A program made the translations under genes and the position numbers. A stretch of DNA of 43,361 bases from Actinomycetales bacterium SN12 (lineage in GTDB: Bacteria; Actinomycetota; Actinomycetes; Actinomycetales; Microbacteriaceae), in assembly GCA_002837415.1 (NCBI GenBank), contig PJCV01000009.1, forward strand, positions 48,945-92,305. The letters are read 5' to 3'. A model generated the notes under the pieces. The model was not told where the DNA came from. It was given only the letters and a program-made list of their open reading frames with translations, and ran no database searches. Each line of letters begins with the position of its first letter. Positions within the stretch are counted from its first letter, which is position 1. Of this stretch, positions 8,498 to 16,257 are shown piece after piece.

Positions 8498-9858
8498 CCG
8501 GCCATCATTCCACGAACCAGCGAGAGGGCATTCGCGTAGAGCAGGGCGGCGGGCAGCGCGAGAGCGACGGCGAGCCACTCGAAGGCGTCGCCGATCCGCG
8601 ACCACATGAGCGAGCTCGCGCCCCGCGAGATGGGGATGACCACGGCGACGGCGACCAGGCCCACGGTGAACAGCAGGGCCGCCCCGAGCAGGTGGAAGCC
8701 GGGACCGAGAGCAGCGGCGACCTGGATGCCGGCGACGACGAACACGACCCCGGCCGCTGCGCGCGGGAACCACCGGAGCATGCGCGAGGTGGTGTGACGC
8801 GGTGTGAGCAGCAGAGCAAGACCCAGGCAGCACAGCAGCCCGATGCCTCCGGAGACCACCACCGGGTCAGCCGGCCAGGGGCGTAGGAAGGCGATCGGGG
8901 CCATCAGCGCGGCGACGACGCTCAGCACGGCGGTTCCGGCGATCAGTCGCGCAGAGGAGTCGTCGACCACGGCGGCGATGCGCTCGGGCTGCAGCACCCC
9001 GACGGACTCGGGGATCGCCCCGCGCACCGTCCATCGGCTGGTCATGAAGTGCTTGTAGTCGATGAAGTAGCCTTCGGGCAGGTTGACCAGGCTGCTCGGC
9101 AGGGCACGAAGACCGAGGGGAATGAGTCCGAGCGAGATCGCCGCGGCTTCCACGTGCCCCCAGCGCATCAGCAGAGCGAGACCCCACACCGCGGCGAGCG
9201 CCACGAGCAGCACCGTCGCGGTGCCTGCGGCGGCTCGCATCGGACGCAGGCGAGCGGTGACGGCGACGATAGCGGCGGTGGTGCCTGCGGCGAGAAAGCC
9301 GGTCGCGGCTGACAGGTGCGCGCCGGATTCGAGCCCGGCCGGAATGAGGAGCGCACCGGCGGCGAACGACAGCAGCACCGGTGCGAGCACACCGAGAACG
9401 CCGCGCCCCCCTGCATCCGAGTCGCGGTGTGCCCACGCCACCGCTCCGCTGACTGCACCGCCTGCGGCGAGAAGAGCGACGACGAGCCGAAGCAGCGGGT
9501 CGGCGGATCCCAGCGCGAAGACCGCGACGAGCAGCAGGCCGCTCACCGCGAGCAGCCACCAGCGGGCTCCGTGGTCGGCGCGCGTGGGGCGATCGGTCGA
9601 CTCGACGGAGCGCATCTGCGGCGCGAGGGCGGCGCGGTCGATCAGCGCGTAGAGGCCGCCGTCGATGAGGTCTTCGCACTCGGTGTCGCCCGGCACCTCG
9701 AAGCCACCGGGACCGACCGTGATGAAGCGATCAGCCGACGACAGCCCGCTCAGCGTGAGAGCGTCGTCGAGGGTCTCGTCGAGGGGAAGGGACAGATCGA
9801 TGCGGCGATCCTCGGTCTGGAGCACGATCCGACGTCGCTCTGCGATCTCGACTGTCAC
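8494..9858 (-). CDS. eccD: EccD-like integral membrane protein of the ESX machine (first copy)
   Basis: A 454-residue protein with a GTG start at 9858. The first 80 or so residues have the beta-rich, acidic pattern of the EccD/YukD ubiquitin-like domain (IVLQTEDRRIDLSLPLDETL). Eleven hydrophobic helices follow from about residue 100 to the end, as in EccD, the channel-lining subunit of ESX systems. A conserved-looking cytoplasmic loop, NLPEGYFIDYKHFMTSRW, lies between helices 6 and 7. Its stop overlaps the RDD-FHA start. A second, divergent EccD is encoded at 26954. The two proteins may form heteromers or serve different substrate modules. Confidence 0.85.
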   Translation of the reverse strand: MTVEIAERRRIVLQTEDRRIDLSLPLDETLDDALTLSGLSSADRFITVGPGGFEVPGDTECEDLIDGGLYALIDRAALAPQMRSVESTDRPTRADHGARWWLLAVSGLLLVAVFALGSADPLLRLVVALLAAGGAVSGAVAWAHRDSDAGGRGVLGVLAPVLLSFAAGALLIPAGLESGAHLSAATGFLAAGTTAAIVAVTARLRPMRAAAGTATVLLVALAAVWGLALLMRWGHVEAAAISLGLIPLGLRALPSSLVNLPEGYFIDYKHFMTSRWTVRGAIPESVGVLQPERIAAVVDDSSARLIAGTAVLSVVAALMAPIAFLRPWPADPVVVSGGIGLLCCLGLALLLTPRHTTSRMLRWFPRAAAGVVFVVAGIQVAAALGPGFHLLGAALLFTVGLVAVAVVIPISRGASSLMWSRIGDAFEWLAVALALPAALLYANALSLVRGMMAG

Positions 9859-9916
9859 ACCTGAACCCTATCGACTGTATGGAGCGTGTTCCGCTCCCGG
9901 GATGCCCGCGAGATCT

Positions 9917-10207
9917 TCATCGCTGTGCGCTGAAGGCGTCGATGATCTCGCGCGCACCGTCCATCGTGATTCGAACGTCTTCATAAGACGTGACGACTAC
10001 CACCCCGGGCACCAGTCGCTCCATCATCGACTCGAGAGCGATGGGCTCACCGTCGACGTCGTCGATGCAGAGCTTGATGCCCGCCAGACAGAGAACCACA
10101 CCGAGGCCTGCGATCATCGCCGCCATCCACCGGCCGCGAACGTGCGTACGAGCGCGTGGTCGATGACCTGTCCGCCGGGTCCAGCCAGATTCCACGCGAG
10201 TCTTCAT
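9917..10207 (-). CDS. Small membrane protein, partial paralogue of the upstream lipoprotein
   Basis: Ninety-six residues from an ATG at 10207 that overlaps the upstream stop (ATGA). A hydrophobic helix (AAMIAGLGVVLCLAGIKLC) is followed by MMERLVPGVVVVTSYEDVRI and DGAREIIDAF. The C-terminal half matches MVERIAPDV..YVRDVDLTI..DEAREIVEAV in the preceding lipoprotein. The first 27 codons are an out-of-frame relic of the hydrolase 3-prime end: another frame there reads WNLAGPGGQVIDH, like the hydrolase tail WNLAGLGGQVIDH. The true start may therefore be the ATG at 10126. The gene looks like a shortened tandem duplicate of the hydrolase-tail plus lipoprotein unit. Function unknown; it could be an accessory immunity protein. 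Confidence 0.65.
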   Translation of the reverse strand: MKTRVESGWTRRTGHRPRARTHVRGRWMAAMIAGLGVVLCLAGIKLCIDDVDGEPIALESMMERLVPGVVVVTSYEDVRITMDGAREIIDAFSAQR

Positions 10208-10677
10208 CGCTGCCTGTCCACGGCCTCGACGATCTCGCGCGCTTCATCAGTCGTGATGGTCAGGTCGACGTCTCTCACGTAGTTGGTCCCGACGTCGGGA
10301 GCGATCCGCTCGACCATCTGGCCGAGATCGATGAAGTCGCCTTCGACGTTCTGCACGGTCAAGAGCATCTGGTCAGCCGGCAGGTCATTCTCGTTCACGA
10401 CGATCCGCAGCATGTCGGCCAGCGCTTGCTCGGAGAGCTCCGTCTGATCGATGTCGATGCCCACCGCCAGGTAGGCGGTGAAACCGTCGAGCCCTTTCGA
10501 GGCGAAGGCGTCGGTGATCGCGAGGTCGGCTTCCAGGAGGGCTTCCGGGATCGTCTCGGCGTAGTCACCCTCAGCGAACTCGTTGACGAACACGCCGCAG
10601 CCGGTCAGCGCGGCCACGACGACAACCGCACCGATCACAGCTGCCGACACGCGAGATACCCGAGCGCTCCACCTCAT
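10204..10677 (-). CDS. Lipoprotein next to the ESX hydrolase, candidate immunity protein
   Basis: A 157-residue lipoprotein. The ATG at 10677 starts MRWSARVSRV, followed by a hydrophobic stretch and lipobox LTGC, so the mature protein would be anchored on the outer face of the cytoplasmic membrane. The remainder is an acidic alpha/beta-patterned domain ending DEAREIVEAVDRQR. The start codon overlaps the native stop of the hydrolase gene (TGATG at 10675-10679), coupling the two. A surface lipoprotein encoded right after a secreted lipase-like effector suggests self-protection, by analogy with lipoprotein immunity partners of lipase effectors. This is inference, since the family is not recognised. 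Longer starts would precede the signal peptide. Confidence 0.75.
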   Translation of the reverse strand: MRWSARVSRVSAAVIGAVVVVAALTGCGVFVNEFAEGDYAETIPEALLEADLAITDAFASKGLDGFTAYLAVGIDIDQTELSEQALADMLRIVVNENDLPADQMLLTVQNVEGDFIDLGQMVERIAPDVGTNYVRDVDLTITTDEAREIVEAVDRQR

Positions 10678-12237
10678 CAGTGCTCCACTCCCGAGTAGAT
10701 CTGGTGATCGATGACCTGCCCGCCGAGCCCAGCCAGGTTCCACGGATCCTCACCGTCGTGCTTCGCACGGTAGTCCTGCTCCCACCGCGCGATCGACTCC
10801 GCGTACAGACGGTTGTTGTGGGCAGCGAGAGATGCTCACCCGGTGGGTCGGGCAGGGTGATCTGGTGCATGTTCGGCGGAAGCACGGTGACCAGCGAGTT
10901 CGGCACGTCGGCAGGGCCGATGCCCGGGAGGCCGGGCACCGCGACTGCACTGCCATCGGTCATCGGCACGACGTCCGTCGCGTGCTGGAACGCGTAGACG
11001 GGGATGTGCGGCGGCACGCGGAAGTTGTCGATCGGCGACCCGTTGGTCACCACGCCGATCGGCCGATAGGGGAACGCGGGGTCGGCCGCGAGATTCGCCG
11101 CCATGATGCCGCCCTGGCTGAAGCCGGTGAGCACGACGTCCGCCCCTTCGGGGATGCCTGCCTCCTTCATCGCCTGGAGGACCGCCCGCTCGTACTGGCC
11201 ACGCAGGAACGGGTTGTCGAGCATGAGCGCGAGATTGCTGTCGCGGTCGTTCATCGCTCCGTGCGGTCCGTCGAACTCCCACGACTGCGTGGACGGCATC
11301 GAGACGACCCAGTGCTTCGAGCCGTCGGGGACACGCACCCGCTTGACGTCGATGACGCTCGAATCCTGGCCGCCCATCGCGTCTGTCCACGTGTTCACTC
11401 CGACGAGATCCGACAACGAGTCGAGCGACGTGACCTCATGCGCGCGATCCCACGCTCGGCGCTGCTCGACCGTCGGCAGGCTCTCCGGATCGATCTCACG
11501 AACGTTCACGTCCGTGTCGAGAAAGTCGTCGAGCACGTTCCCCGCGACGAAGCCGAGCGGTCCCCCGAGTGCGGGCATCATGTCGGCGATCACCCCGCGG
11601 AGCCGGTGCAGGGCGTCGCCGATGAGCGGCGCGAGCTCGTACAGCAGCTGCGCCAGCGACACCACGGCGCCGATGAGGCTCTTCACCAGCGCCCCGCCGA
11701 CCGCAATGAACTCCGCTGCCGAGTTCGCGAACCGCTCGATGTCGTTCAGCTTCGACAACGGGTTCAGCGACCACCCGAAGAGATCCTGCGCGAACCGGCT
11801 GAGGCGTCCGAGGAAGTCGCAGATCAGCACGCGGGTCGATTCGATGATCTGCGACACTGCACGGATGGCGCTCGCGGTCGCCCCCGTCCACTGCGCGCCG
11901 TCCTCGGCGACGGAGACGAGGTCGGCGAAGCGCTCTCTCAGAGCCCGGACGGTGCGGCCGTCGAGCTCGCCGAGGCTGCGCTCGGCGTCGCGCAGAACCG
12001 AGAGCACCTTCCCGAGCGCGAGTTCTGCGTCCTCCCAGCGGGAGGCGAAGGCGCCGACGGTGCCGGATGTCCCAGCAGGTCGTCGAACCATTCGCGAAGC
12101 GGCTGGATGTACCGGATCAGTAATCCCGCGACACCGGGGATGCTGGCGCAATCCGCCTGCGCCGAGGTGTACCCCGCGGCTCCGGCCGCCCAGGCGCCGG
12201 AACGAACCTGAGCGCTGACGACGGCGACGGCGGTCAC
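10677..12237 (-). pseudogene. ESX effector-like alpha/beta hydrolase, two single-base frameshifts
   Basis: The gene starts at GTG 12237 (GTGA overlap with the upstream stop) as MTAVAVVSAQVRSGAWAAGA and reads LREWFDDLLG. One base is missing near 12066-12075, after which TSGTVGAFASRWEDAE continues one frame over. The N-terminal half is helical and WXG-like (WTGATASAI). The C-terminal half is a hydrolase with nucleophile elbow GFSQGG, a probable acid in HATDVVP, and a His in GEH. Directly after that His, near 10828-10836, a second base is missing. The correct frame then reads SLAAHNNRLYAESIARWEQ to IYSGVEH and stops at 10677-10679, overlapping the lipoprotein ATG. The intact product would be about 520 residues. 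Both defects may be assembly errors or true inactivation. The likely role is a secreted lipid or ester hydrolase. Confidence 0.75.
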
Positions 12238-12566
12238 AGCGCCAGCCCCTCGATCGCGCGGAACGTGTTCACCGCGGTCTCCTCGATCTCGCTGAACTTA
12301 ATGGTGGTCGCTCCGAGCGCCGCAGAGGTCGCGGTCGACAGCGCGCCCGCGACCTCGAGCGTCGACTGCGACGCCTCGGCGAGCGCGGATATCGCCGGTG
12401 CCAGCAGGGGCGTGCAGAGCGCCCCGAACGCTTCCCCGCCGACACCGCCGGCCGCGTTCGCTGCGGCGATCCGCAGCACCCCCGCGGCATCCTCCAGCGC
12501 ACGCACGTGCGTCTGAAGCAGGTCCGCATCGATGATGATCTGCTGGTTGGCTGCCGTTCCTGTCAT
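12234..12566 (-). CDS. EspC-like helical partner protein
   Basis: A 110-residue, Ala-rich, mostly helical protein starting at ATG 12566 (AAGGAA eight or nine bases upstream). The pattern is IIIDADLLQTHVRALEDAAG followed by an ANAAGGVGGEAFGAL turn and a second long helix, resembling the EspC/DUF2580 group of ESX-associated helical hairpins that often replace WXG with a Gly-rich turn. Its stop overlaps the hydrolase GTG start, so it is likely to be made with that effector and could be its export partner. It has no signal peptide. Homology is judged from pattern only. Confidence 0.75.
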   Translation of the reverse strand: MTGTAANQQIIIDADLLQTHVRALEDAAGVLRIAAANAAGGVGGEAFGALCTPLLAPAISALAEASQSTLEVAGALSTATSAALGATTIKFSEIEETAVNTFRAIEGLAL

Positions 12567-12594
12567 CTGCTCGTTCCTTCGAAGTGGGAGGGCG

Positions 12595-12888
12595 TCAACG
12601 TCCGCCGAGCGCACGCTGGCCGGCAAGATCGGTATCCGAGTAGGAGCTCGCGAGGTCTGCGAGTGCCATCGCGATGGCCTCGACGAGCGAGGCACGCTCG
12701 CGCATCGACTGGTCGAATAGTCCGTGCGCGTCGGCGAAGGCCTTCTGCGCCTCGCCCGACCACGAATCGCGCAGCACCCCGGCGATGGCCATCAGCTGCT
12801 CGAGGGCGGCATCGATGTTCTTCGACGCGTCGCCGATCGACCGGGCGGCCGCGGCGAGGCGCGAGGGGTTGACCTCGAAAGTCGTCAT
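12595..12888 (-). CDS. WXG100 family protein
   Basis: Ninety-seven residues, the classical WXG100 length. Helix one (PSRLAAAARSIGDASKNIDA) leads to the turn DSWSGEAQKAF with the WxG motif (WSG), then helix two. The C-terminus carries YSDTD, matching the YxxxD/E export signal. The ATG at 12888 overlaps the YbaB-like gene stop (ATGA). It lies 28 bases upstream of the EspC-like start, suggesting a partner or secreted substrate in the hydrolase cassette. Confidence 0.92.
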   Translation of the reverse strand: MTTFEVNPSRLAAAARSIGDASKNIDAALEQLMAIAGVLRDSWSGEAQKAFADAHGLFDQSMRERASLVEAIAMALADLASSYSDTDLAGQRALGGR

Positions 12889-13295
12889 CGGCGGTGTCCC
12901 AGGGAATCGCCACCGGATGCCGGGAACGCGGCGTCGACGTCACGACGGACCTCGGCGACGAGGGCCGAATCCGCACCCAGCGTCTGCACCATGGACTGCA
13001 GCACAGCATCTGCCGCCGCCCGCTGGGCTCTGGCGATGGTGTCGGTGATCGTCGCGCCGAGTGCGGCCGCGTCTGCGCCGACAGCGCTGGACAGCCGCAC
13101 CTCGCTGATCGCTCCGGTCGGCTGCGCCACGACGGTCACCCGCCCGTCCGCCGAGGTGATGGTCGCCGTGACCTGATTCGCCTCGGCGGCGATGCGCGCT
13201 GCTTCGTCAGCGAGAACCCGCGACTGGGTGATCTGGGCATCGATCCGCGCGTTCAGTGCCTCCATCGATGCGAGAAGGTCGTCTCCCTCATGCAT
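12885..13295 (-). CDS. YbaB/EbfC-like protein of the ESX cassette
   Basis: A 136-residue protein. A long N-terminal helix (LLASMEALNARIDAQITQSR, AARIAAEANQVTA) precedes the beta-hairpin ADGRVTVVAQPTGAISEVRL and a second helix, the order seen in YbaB/EbfC nucleoid-associated proteins. Two more genes of this type occupy the same cassette position at 22410 and 32387. The repeated linkage to EspC-like and effector genes suggests a cassette-specific cytoplasmic chaperone or adaptor rather than a DNA-binding factor; that is inference. The start is ATG 13295, 17 bases after the mycosin stop, with a G-rich ribosome site. Confidence 0.8.
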   Translation of the reverse strand: MHEGDDLLASMEALNARIDAQITQSRVLADEAARIAAEANQVTATITSADGRVTVVAQPTGAISEVRLSSAVGADAAALGATITDTIARAQRAAADAVLQSMVQTLGADSALVAEVRRDVDAAFPASGGDSLGHRR

Positions 13296-13312
13296 TCCGT
13301 CCCCCGGTCGTG

Positions 13313-14677
13313 TCAGCGGTCATGACCGCGCTCGTGTTCGTTCTGTCGTCGCGATGAGCTGGTCAGCGCCACGGCGAGCACCACCCCGCCGATGATGAGG
13401 ACGGCGAGCACCACCCCGCCGCCGATGAGCAGCGGCGCGAAGGCCGACCCACCCGTGCCCGCCGCGGCCGTGGGCTCAGGCGTCGGCTCCGGCGAGGCGC
13501 TGGCGGCGAGCAGTGCGGCTTCCTCGTCGACGGTGTTCTGGTTGGGAAGAGCATCTGAATCGTCCGCGTCCCAGAGCGGATTCACATCCGGGTACTTCGT
13601 CGGATCCACCGCCAGCATGCCCGACAGAGAGACCGCGCCGTAACCCGCGCTGTTGTTCCACTCGGGCTCATGCTCGCCCTTTGTCCCGGTGTTGCGGATC
13701 AGGCTCTGGATGAGCTGATTCGACGTCGCCTCCGGGTACTTCTGCTTCACCACCGCCAGGAAGCCGGCCGCGATCGGCGTCGCCAGCGACGTGCCCGATC
13801 GCAGCTGCTGCGCATCCCACGACTCCGCCGTGCCCTGCGCGATGATCTCCAACCCCGGAGAGGCGACGATCACGTCATCGCTGAGATTCGGCGACGGCTC
13901 CGCGAGCGCCGGGTTGTACGCCGAGTACTGGATCTGCCCGTCGGGACCGAACGCCTGCACCGCGACCACACCGTTATAACTCGACGGCCAATCGCCCACG
14001 CCGCCCACATTCGGCAGCGAACCCAGCACCACCACACCCGCGGCATGCGCCTTCGCCACCGCATACGACGCATCGACCAGGCCTCCCAGTGAAACCGAGA
14101 TGATGTCCGCACCATCATCCACCGCCGCAGAGATCGCCTTCGCCAGGCCCGAGGGGAGGCGCATCCCCTCATCGCTTAGATCGTCATTGATCACTTCGCC
14201 GTTCTCCTGCAGGCAGGTGGAGTCGACGTCGTTCCCATCCGGAGCGGTCGTCGTGATCATCGAGTTGTAATAGAGCACCGTCGCACCCGGCGCGACACCC
14301 TTGATCGGCGTGCCGCCGACCGCCTCGCCCGTGCCGAGGATCATCGACGCGACGTTCGTGCCATGATTCGCCGCGACGTAGTCGGTCGAGACCGCGTCAT
14401 AGCGCTTCCCCGACTCATCGAAGCAGAACGACCCCCGCACATCGAGGCCGGAGCCACGAAGTCCGGGCGCGTCCGGGTTCACCTGCGTGTCGATCACAGC
14501 GATCGTCACCCCGGAGCCGTCCAGCCCCGCATCCTGCGCGGCCTGCACCTTGCCCCGGTTGAAGTACCACAACCCACCCTCAGACGCCTCCGACCCCACC
14601 GCCGGCACCGCGACAGCAACGCTCATCGCAGCGAGGCCGAACGTCGCCGCGATCATTCGCCGCCTATGCGCGGTCAC
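13313..14677 (-). CDS. Mycosin, membrane-anchored subtilisin-like protease (operon 1)
   Basis: About 454 residues. An N-terminal signal sequence (MIAATFGLAAMSVAVAVPAV) precedes an S8 protease domain with catalytic Asp in AVIDTQV (about 63), His in NHGTNVAS (about 105), oxyanion Asn in SLPNVGG (about 223) and Ser in SGTSLATP (about 297). A Pro/Ala-rich linker and one C-terminal helix (LLIGGGVVLAVLIIGGVVLAVAL) with a basic tail anchor it outside the membrane, as in MycP. The start is ambiguous: GTG 14677 or TTG 14680, both downstream of GGAG. It is one of four mycosins here and most similar to that at 24248. Substrate processing or structural support of the ESX machine is expected from the family. 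Confidence 0.93.
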   Translation of the reverse strand: MTAHRRRMIAATFGLAAMSVAVAVPAVGSEASEGGLWYFNRGKVQAAQDAGLDGSGVTIAVIDTQVNPDAPGLRGSGLDVRGSFCFDESGKRYDAVSTDYVAANHGTNVASMILGTGEAVGGTPIKGVAPGATVLYYNSMITTTAPDGNDVDSTCLQENGEVINDDLSDEGMRLPSGLAKAISAAVDDGADIISVSLGGLVDASYAVAKAHAAGVVVLGSLPNVGGVGDWPSSYNGVVAVQAFGPDGQIQYSAYNPALAEPSPNLSDDVIVASPGLEIIAQGTAESWDAQQLRSGTSLATPIAAGFLAVVKQKYPEATSNQLIQSLIRNTGTKGEHEPEWNNSAGYGAVSLSGMLAVDPTKYPDVNPLWDADDSDALPNQNTVDEEAALLAASASPEPTPEPTAAAGTGGSAFAPLLIGGGVVLAVLIIGGVVLAVALTSSSRRQNEHERGHDR

Positions 14678-14725
14678 CAAAGACCTGCTCCACGCTTACC
14701 GCCCATGACCTTCCCTTTGCTCAGG

Positions 14726-14764
14726 AGCACACTGAAGCGTCAGGCTGAGGCTTCAGTGGTGTGC
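14726..14764 (-). terminator. Hairpin between the WXG100 pair and the mycosin operon
   Basis: CACTGAAGC (14730-14738) pairs with GCTTCAGTG (14750-14758), and outer bases GCAC/GTGC extend the stem past a bulge. It follows the WXG100 genes and overlaps the stop of a mycosin remnant. A partial terminator here would allow high WXG100 and lower downstream expression. Confidence 0.5.
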
Positions 14765-14928
14765 CGACGTGAGGATCTCGTCAGCACGATCGCGAGGATG
14801 ATGCCGCCGACGAGCAGCAGCACGAGGGCGATGCCCGTCACGCCTGCTGAACCGTCCGGCAGTTCACCGAAAAGCACAGCAGACGGCGCGGGCCCGACGC
14901 ACCTCTGCGCCAGGCCCGCGCTCCGCAC
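14740..14928 (-). pseudogene. Remnant of a mycosin C-terminus
   Basis: A 62-codon frame contains SAGVTGIALVLLLVGGIIL and ILAIVLTRSSRRHTTEASA. This matches the C-terminal anchor and basic tail of the mycosin at 24248 (ISLAVVLTRSSRR) and, less closely, the one at 13313. No protease domain precedes it; upstream sequence is the intergenic DNA shared with the second WXG100 copy. Homology to that copy ends just where the anchor begins (GVTGIA). It is best explained as the scar of a recombination that removed a mycosin gene. Expression as a small membrane peptide cannot be excluded. Confidence 0.6.
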
Positions 14929-15222
14929 TCACGCGCCGAAACGACCCGCAGCAGACCGGTCGGTCTGCACGTACTGACCCGAGATCTCCTCGGTCTTACC
15001 CGCGATCTGCGTCAGCAGCTGCTGCATCTCACTCAGCGAACGGTTCCACTTCGCCTGCGCCTGGTCATACGCCTGCTGCGCGGCACCATCCCACGCCGCA
15101 CGCAGCTTGCCGACCTCAGACTCCAGACGGTCCAACTCCGAACGAATACCCTGCGACCCACTGCGGATCTGCCCTGCAAGAGCATTGACCTGCTCCGGAC
15201 GAACGGACATCGACTGCATCAT
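14929..15222 (-). CDS. WXG100 protein, EsxA-like (copy 1)
   Basis: Ninety-seven residues forming the usual helix-turn-helix: RPEQVNALAGQIRSGSQGI, the WxG turn AAWDGAAQQAY, then a Gln-rich second helix ending ISGQYVQTD. The YVQTD fits the YxxxD/E secretion signal. The start is one of two adjacent ATG codons (15222 or 15219); GAGGAG spacing favours 15219. The protein is identical to that at 26067. It lies 30 bases after the companion WXG100 gene, and the two probably form a heterodimer exported by the ESX system. Confidence 0.95.
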   Translation of the reverse strand: MMQSMSVRPEQVNALAGQIRSGSQGIRSELDRLESEVGKLRAAWDGAAQQAYDQAQAKWNRSLSEMQQLLTQIAGKTEEISGQYVQTDRSAAGRFGA

Positions 15223-15252
15223 GTTCTCCTCGAAATCTCTCTGCGAACCCGC

Positions 15253-15567
15253 TCAGGAACCCATCATCGAGCCAAGGCCCGCAATGGTCTGCTGGTGAGC
15301 TTCCTCAGTCGCCGCCTGATCCCGCTCGGTGCCCGCCAGAGCATCCTCCAGCGTCACCAGAACCTCGTTCAGCTGACGAGCCTGCTCATCCCAACGCGAC
15401 ATCAGCGTCGTGAACGACACAGCAGCCGCACCCGTCCAGAAACCACGCAGCTGCTCGATCTCACCACGAACCTTCTTGGCCTGCTGATCGATACCCGACT
15501 TCGTCTCACGCACCGCCTGAGCCCCACGACGCAGAGCCCCCTCTTCAGCGGAGATGACATCAGCCAT
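15253..15567 (-). CDS. WXG100 protein, EsxB-like (copy 1)
   Basis: A 104-residue WXG100 protein: EEGALRRGAQAVRETKSGID, the turn GFWTGAAAVSF with WTG, and helix two RWDEQARQLNEVLVTLED. It has an Ala/Glu/Gln tail ending GLGSMMGS without an obvious YxxxD signal, consistent with the partner carrying the signal. It is first in the minus-strand operon, preceded by a promoter-like sequence. It differs from the copy at 26391 by one residue (Ala versus Thr before KKVRG). It starts at ATG 15567 with GGGAGGGAGT just upstream. Confidence 0.95.
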   Translation of the reverse strand: MADVISAEEGALRRGAQAVRETKSGIDQQAKKVRGEIEQLRGFWTGAAAVSFTTLMSRWDEQARQLNEVLVTLEDALAGTERDQAATEEAHQQTIAGLGSMMGS

Positions 15568-15670
15568 AACTCACTCCCTCCCGTCCCCATGAGGACGCAC
15601 AAGCGGGGAGAGCGCATCCCCAACCAGGGACGACAACGGAACAACCCCCCACGAATCACATTCCGCACAC

Positions 15671-15700
15671 AGGCTAGAACACCACCCGTCGCGGCATCAA
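15671..15700 (-). promoter_or_regulatory. Putative promoter of the ESX operon, copy 1
   Basis: On the minus strand TTGATG (15695-15700) and TAGCCT (15671-15676) are separated by 18 bases, a good fit to a vegetative actinobacterial promoter. The same two boxes and spacing recur at 26807-26836. A leader of roughly 95 bases precedes the WXG100 start. Confidence 0.6.
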
Positions 15701-15737
15701 CACCCCGAGATGCATTCGGGCCGCGACGGGCACGACA

Positions 15738-15768
15738 TTGACGTCCTCACAGAATGAGATCGCATATC
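15738..15768 (+). promoter_or_regulatory. Weak candidate promoter for the 15832 operon
   Basis: TTGACG at 15738-15743 and CATATC at 15763-15768 are 19 bases apart, pointing toward the plus-strand genes. The -10 match is poor, and TATGCT at 15791 is an alternative. It lies beside the divergent promoter at 15671-15700. Confidence 0.3.
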
Positions 15769-15831
15769 CCGTCGCAGTCGGCGTTGGATATATGCTCGGT
15801 CGTGATCGTGCATTGCCAGAGGGGGGCCGTG

Positions 15832-16257
15832 ATGTCGGGTGAGATCAGCGCGGACGTTGAGCAGATGCTCGAGAACATCCACACGTTGGTGAAGAGCATC
15901 GAAGCTGCGGGGGTGGGAACGCGACCGACGCAGATCCATGGTCTGCGCACGAACACGACGGCCCCCTTCATCGATTCCGCTTCGAGTTACACCGCGGGCG
16001 TGGAAGAGATGATCGCGACTCTCGCGGTCGACGCCGCCGCCTTCCGGGATGCAGTCAAGGCCGTACTGGAGCAGAAGCAGCAGTCCGAAGAGTCCCTGTC
16101 GGGCACTCTTGCCCAGATCCAGCAGGTCGTCGACGACCCGACGCTCACGTCGACCACGCACCTGCAGTCCTCCTCTCAGACGCGCAGCGGCGTGCCTGAG
16201 CAGCAGGCCAGCGGCGTGGTCGATGACGGAAGCACCGATGACGGGGCGGGCTTTTGA
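15832..16257 (+). CDS. Helical ESX-associated protein, first gene of the plus-strand module
   Basis: A 141-residue acidic, helical protein starting MSGEISADVEQML; a run of G residues six bases upstream supports ATG 15832 (GTG 15829 is possible). The segment ENIHTLVKSIEAAGV is followed by a linker and a second helical block (ATLAVDAAAFRDAVKAVLEQ), then a Ser/Thr/Asp-rich disordered tail. It lacks WXG and a signal peptide. It occupies the same place before a mycosin as the protein at 25597, so it may be an unrelated-looking counterpart of it. The stop overlaps the mycosin TTG start (TTGA). Function unknown; probably an ESX substrate or partner. Confidence 0.75.
   Translation: MSGEISADVEQMLENIHTLVKSIEAAGVGTRPTQIHGLRTNTTAPFIDSASSYTAGVEEMIATLAVDAAAFRDAVKAVLEQKQQSEESLSGTLAQIQQVVDDPTLTSTTHLQSSSQTRSGVPEQQASGVVDDGSTDDGAGF

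Larger units (their letters stand above)
14828..15704. repeat. Direct repeat copy 1 carrying the WXG100 pair
   Basis: About 877 bases nearly identical to 25966-26840 in the same orientation, about 11.1 kb apart. It includes both WXG100 genes, their spacer, the upstream leader and the putative promoter. It ends four bases upstream of the -35 box. Differences are a few substitutions and a 2-base length change near 15590. Confidence 0.95.
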
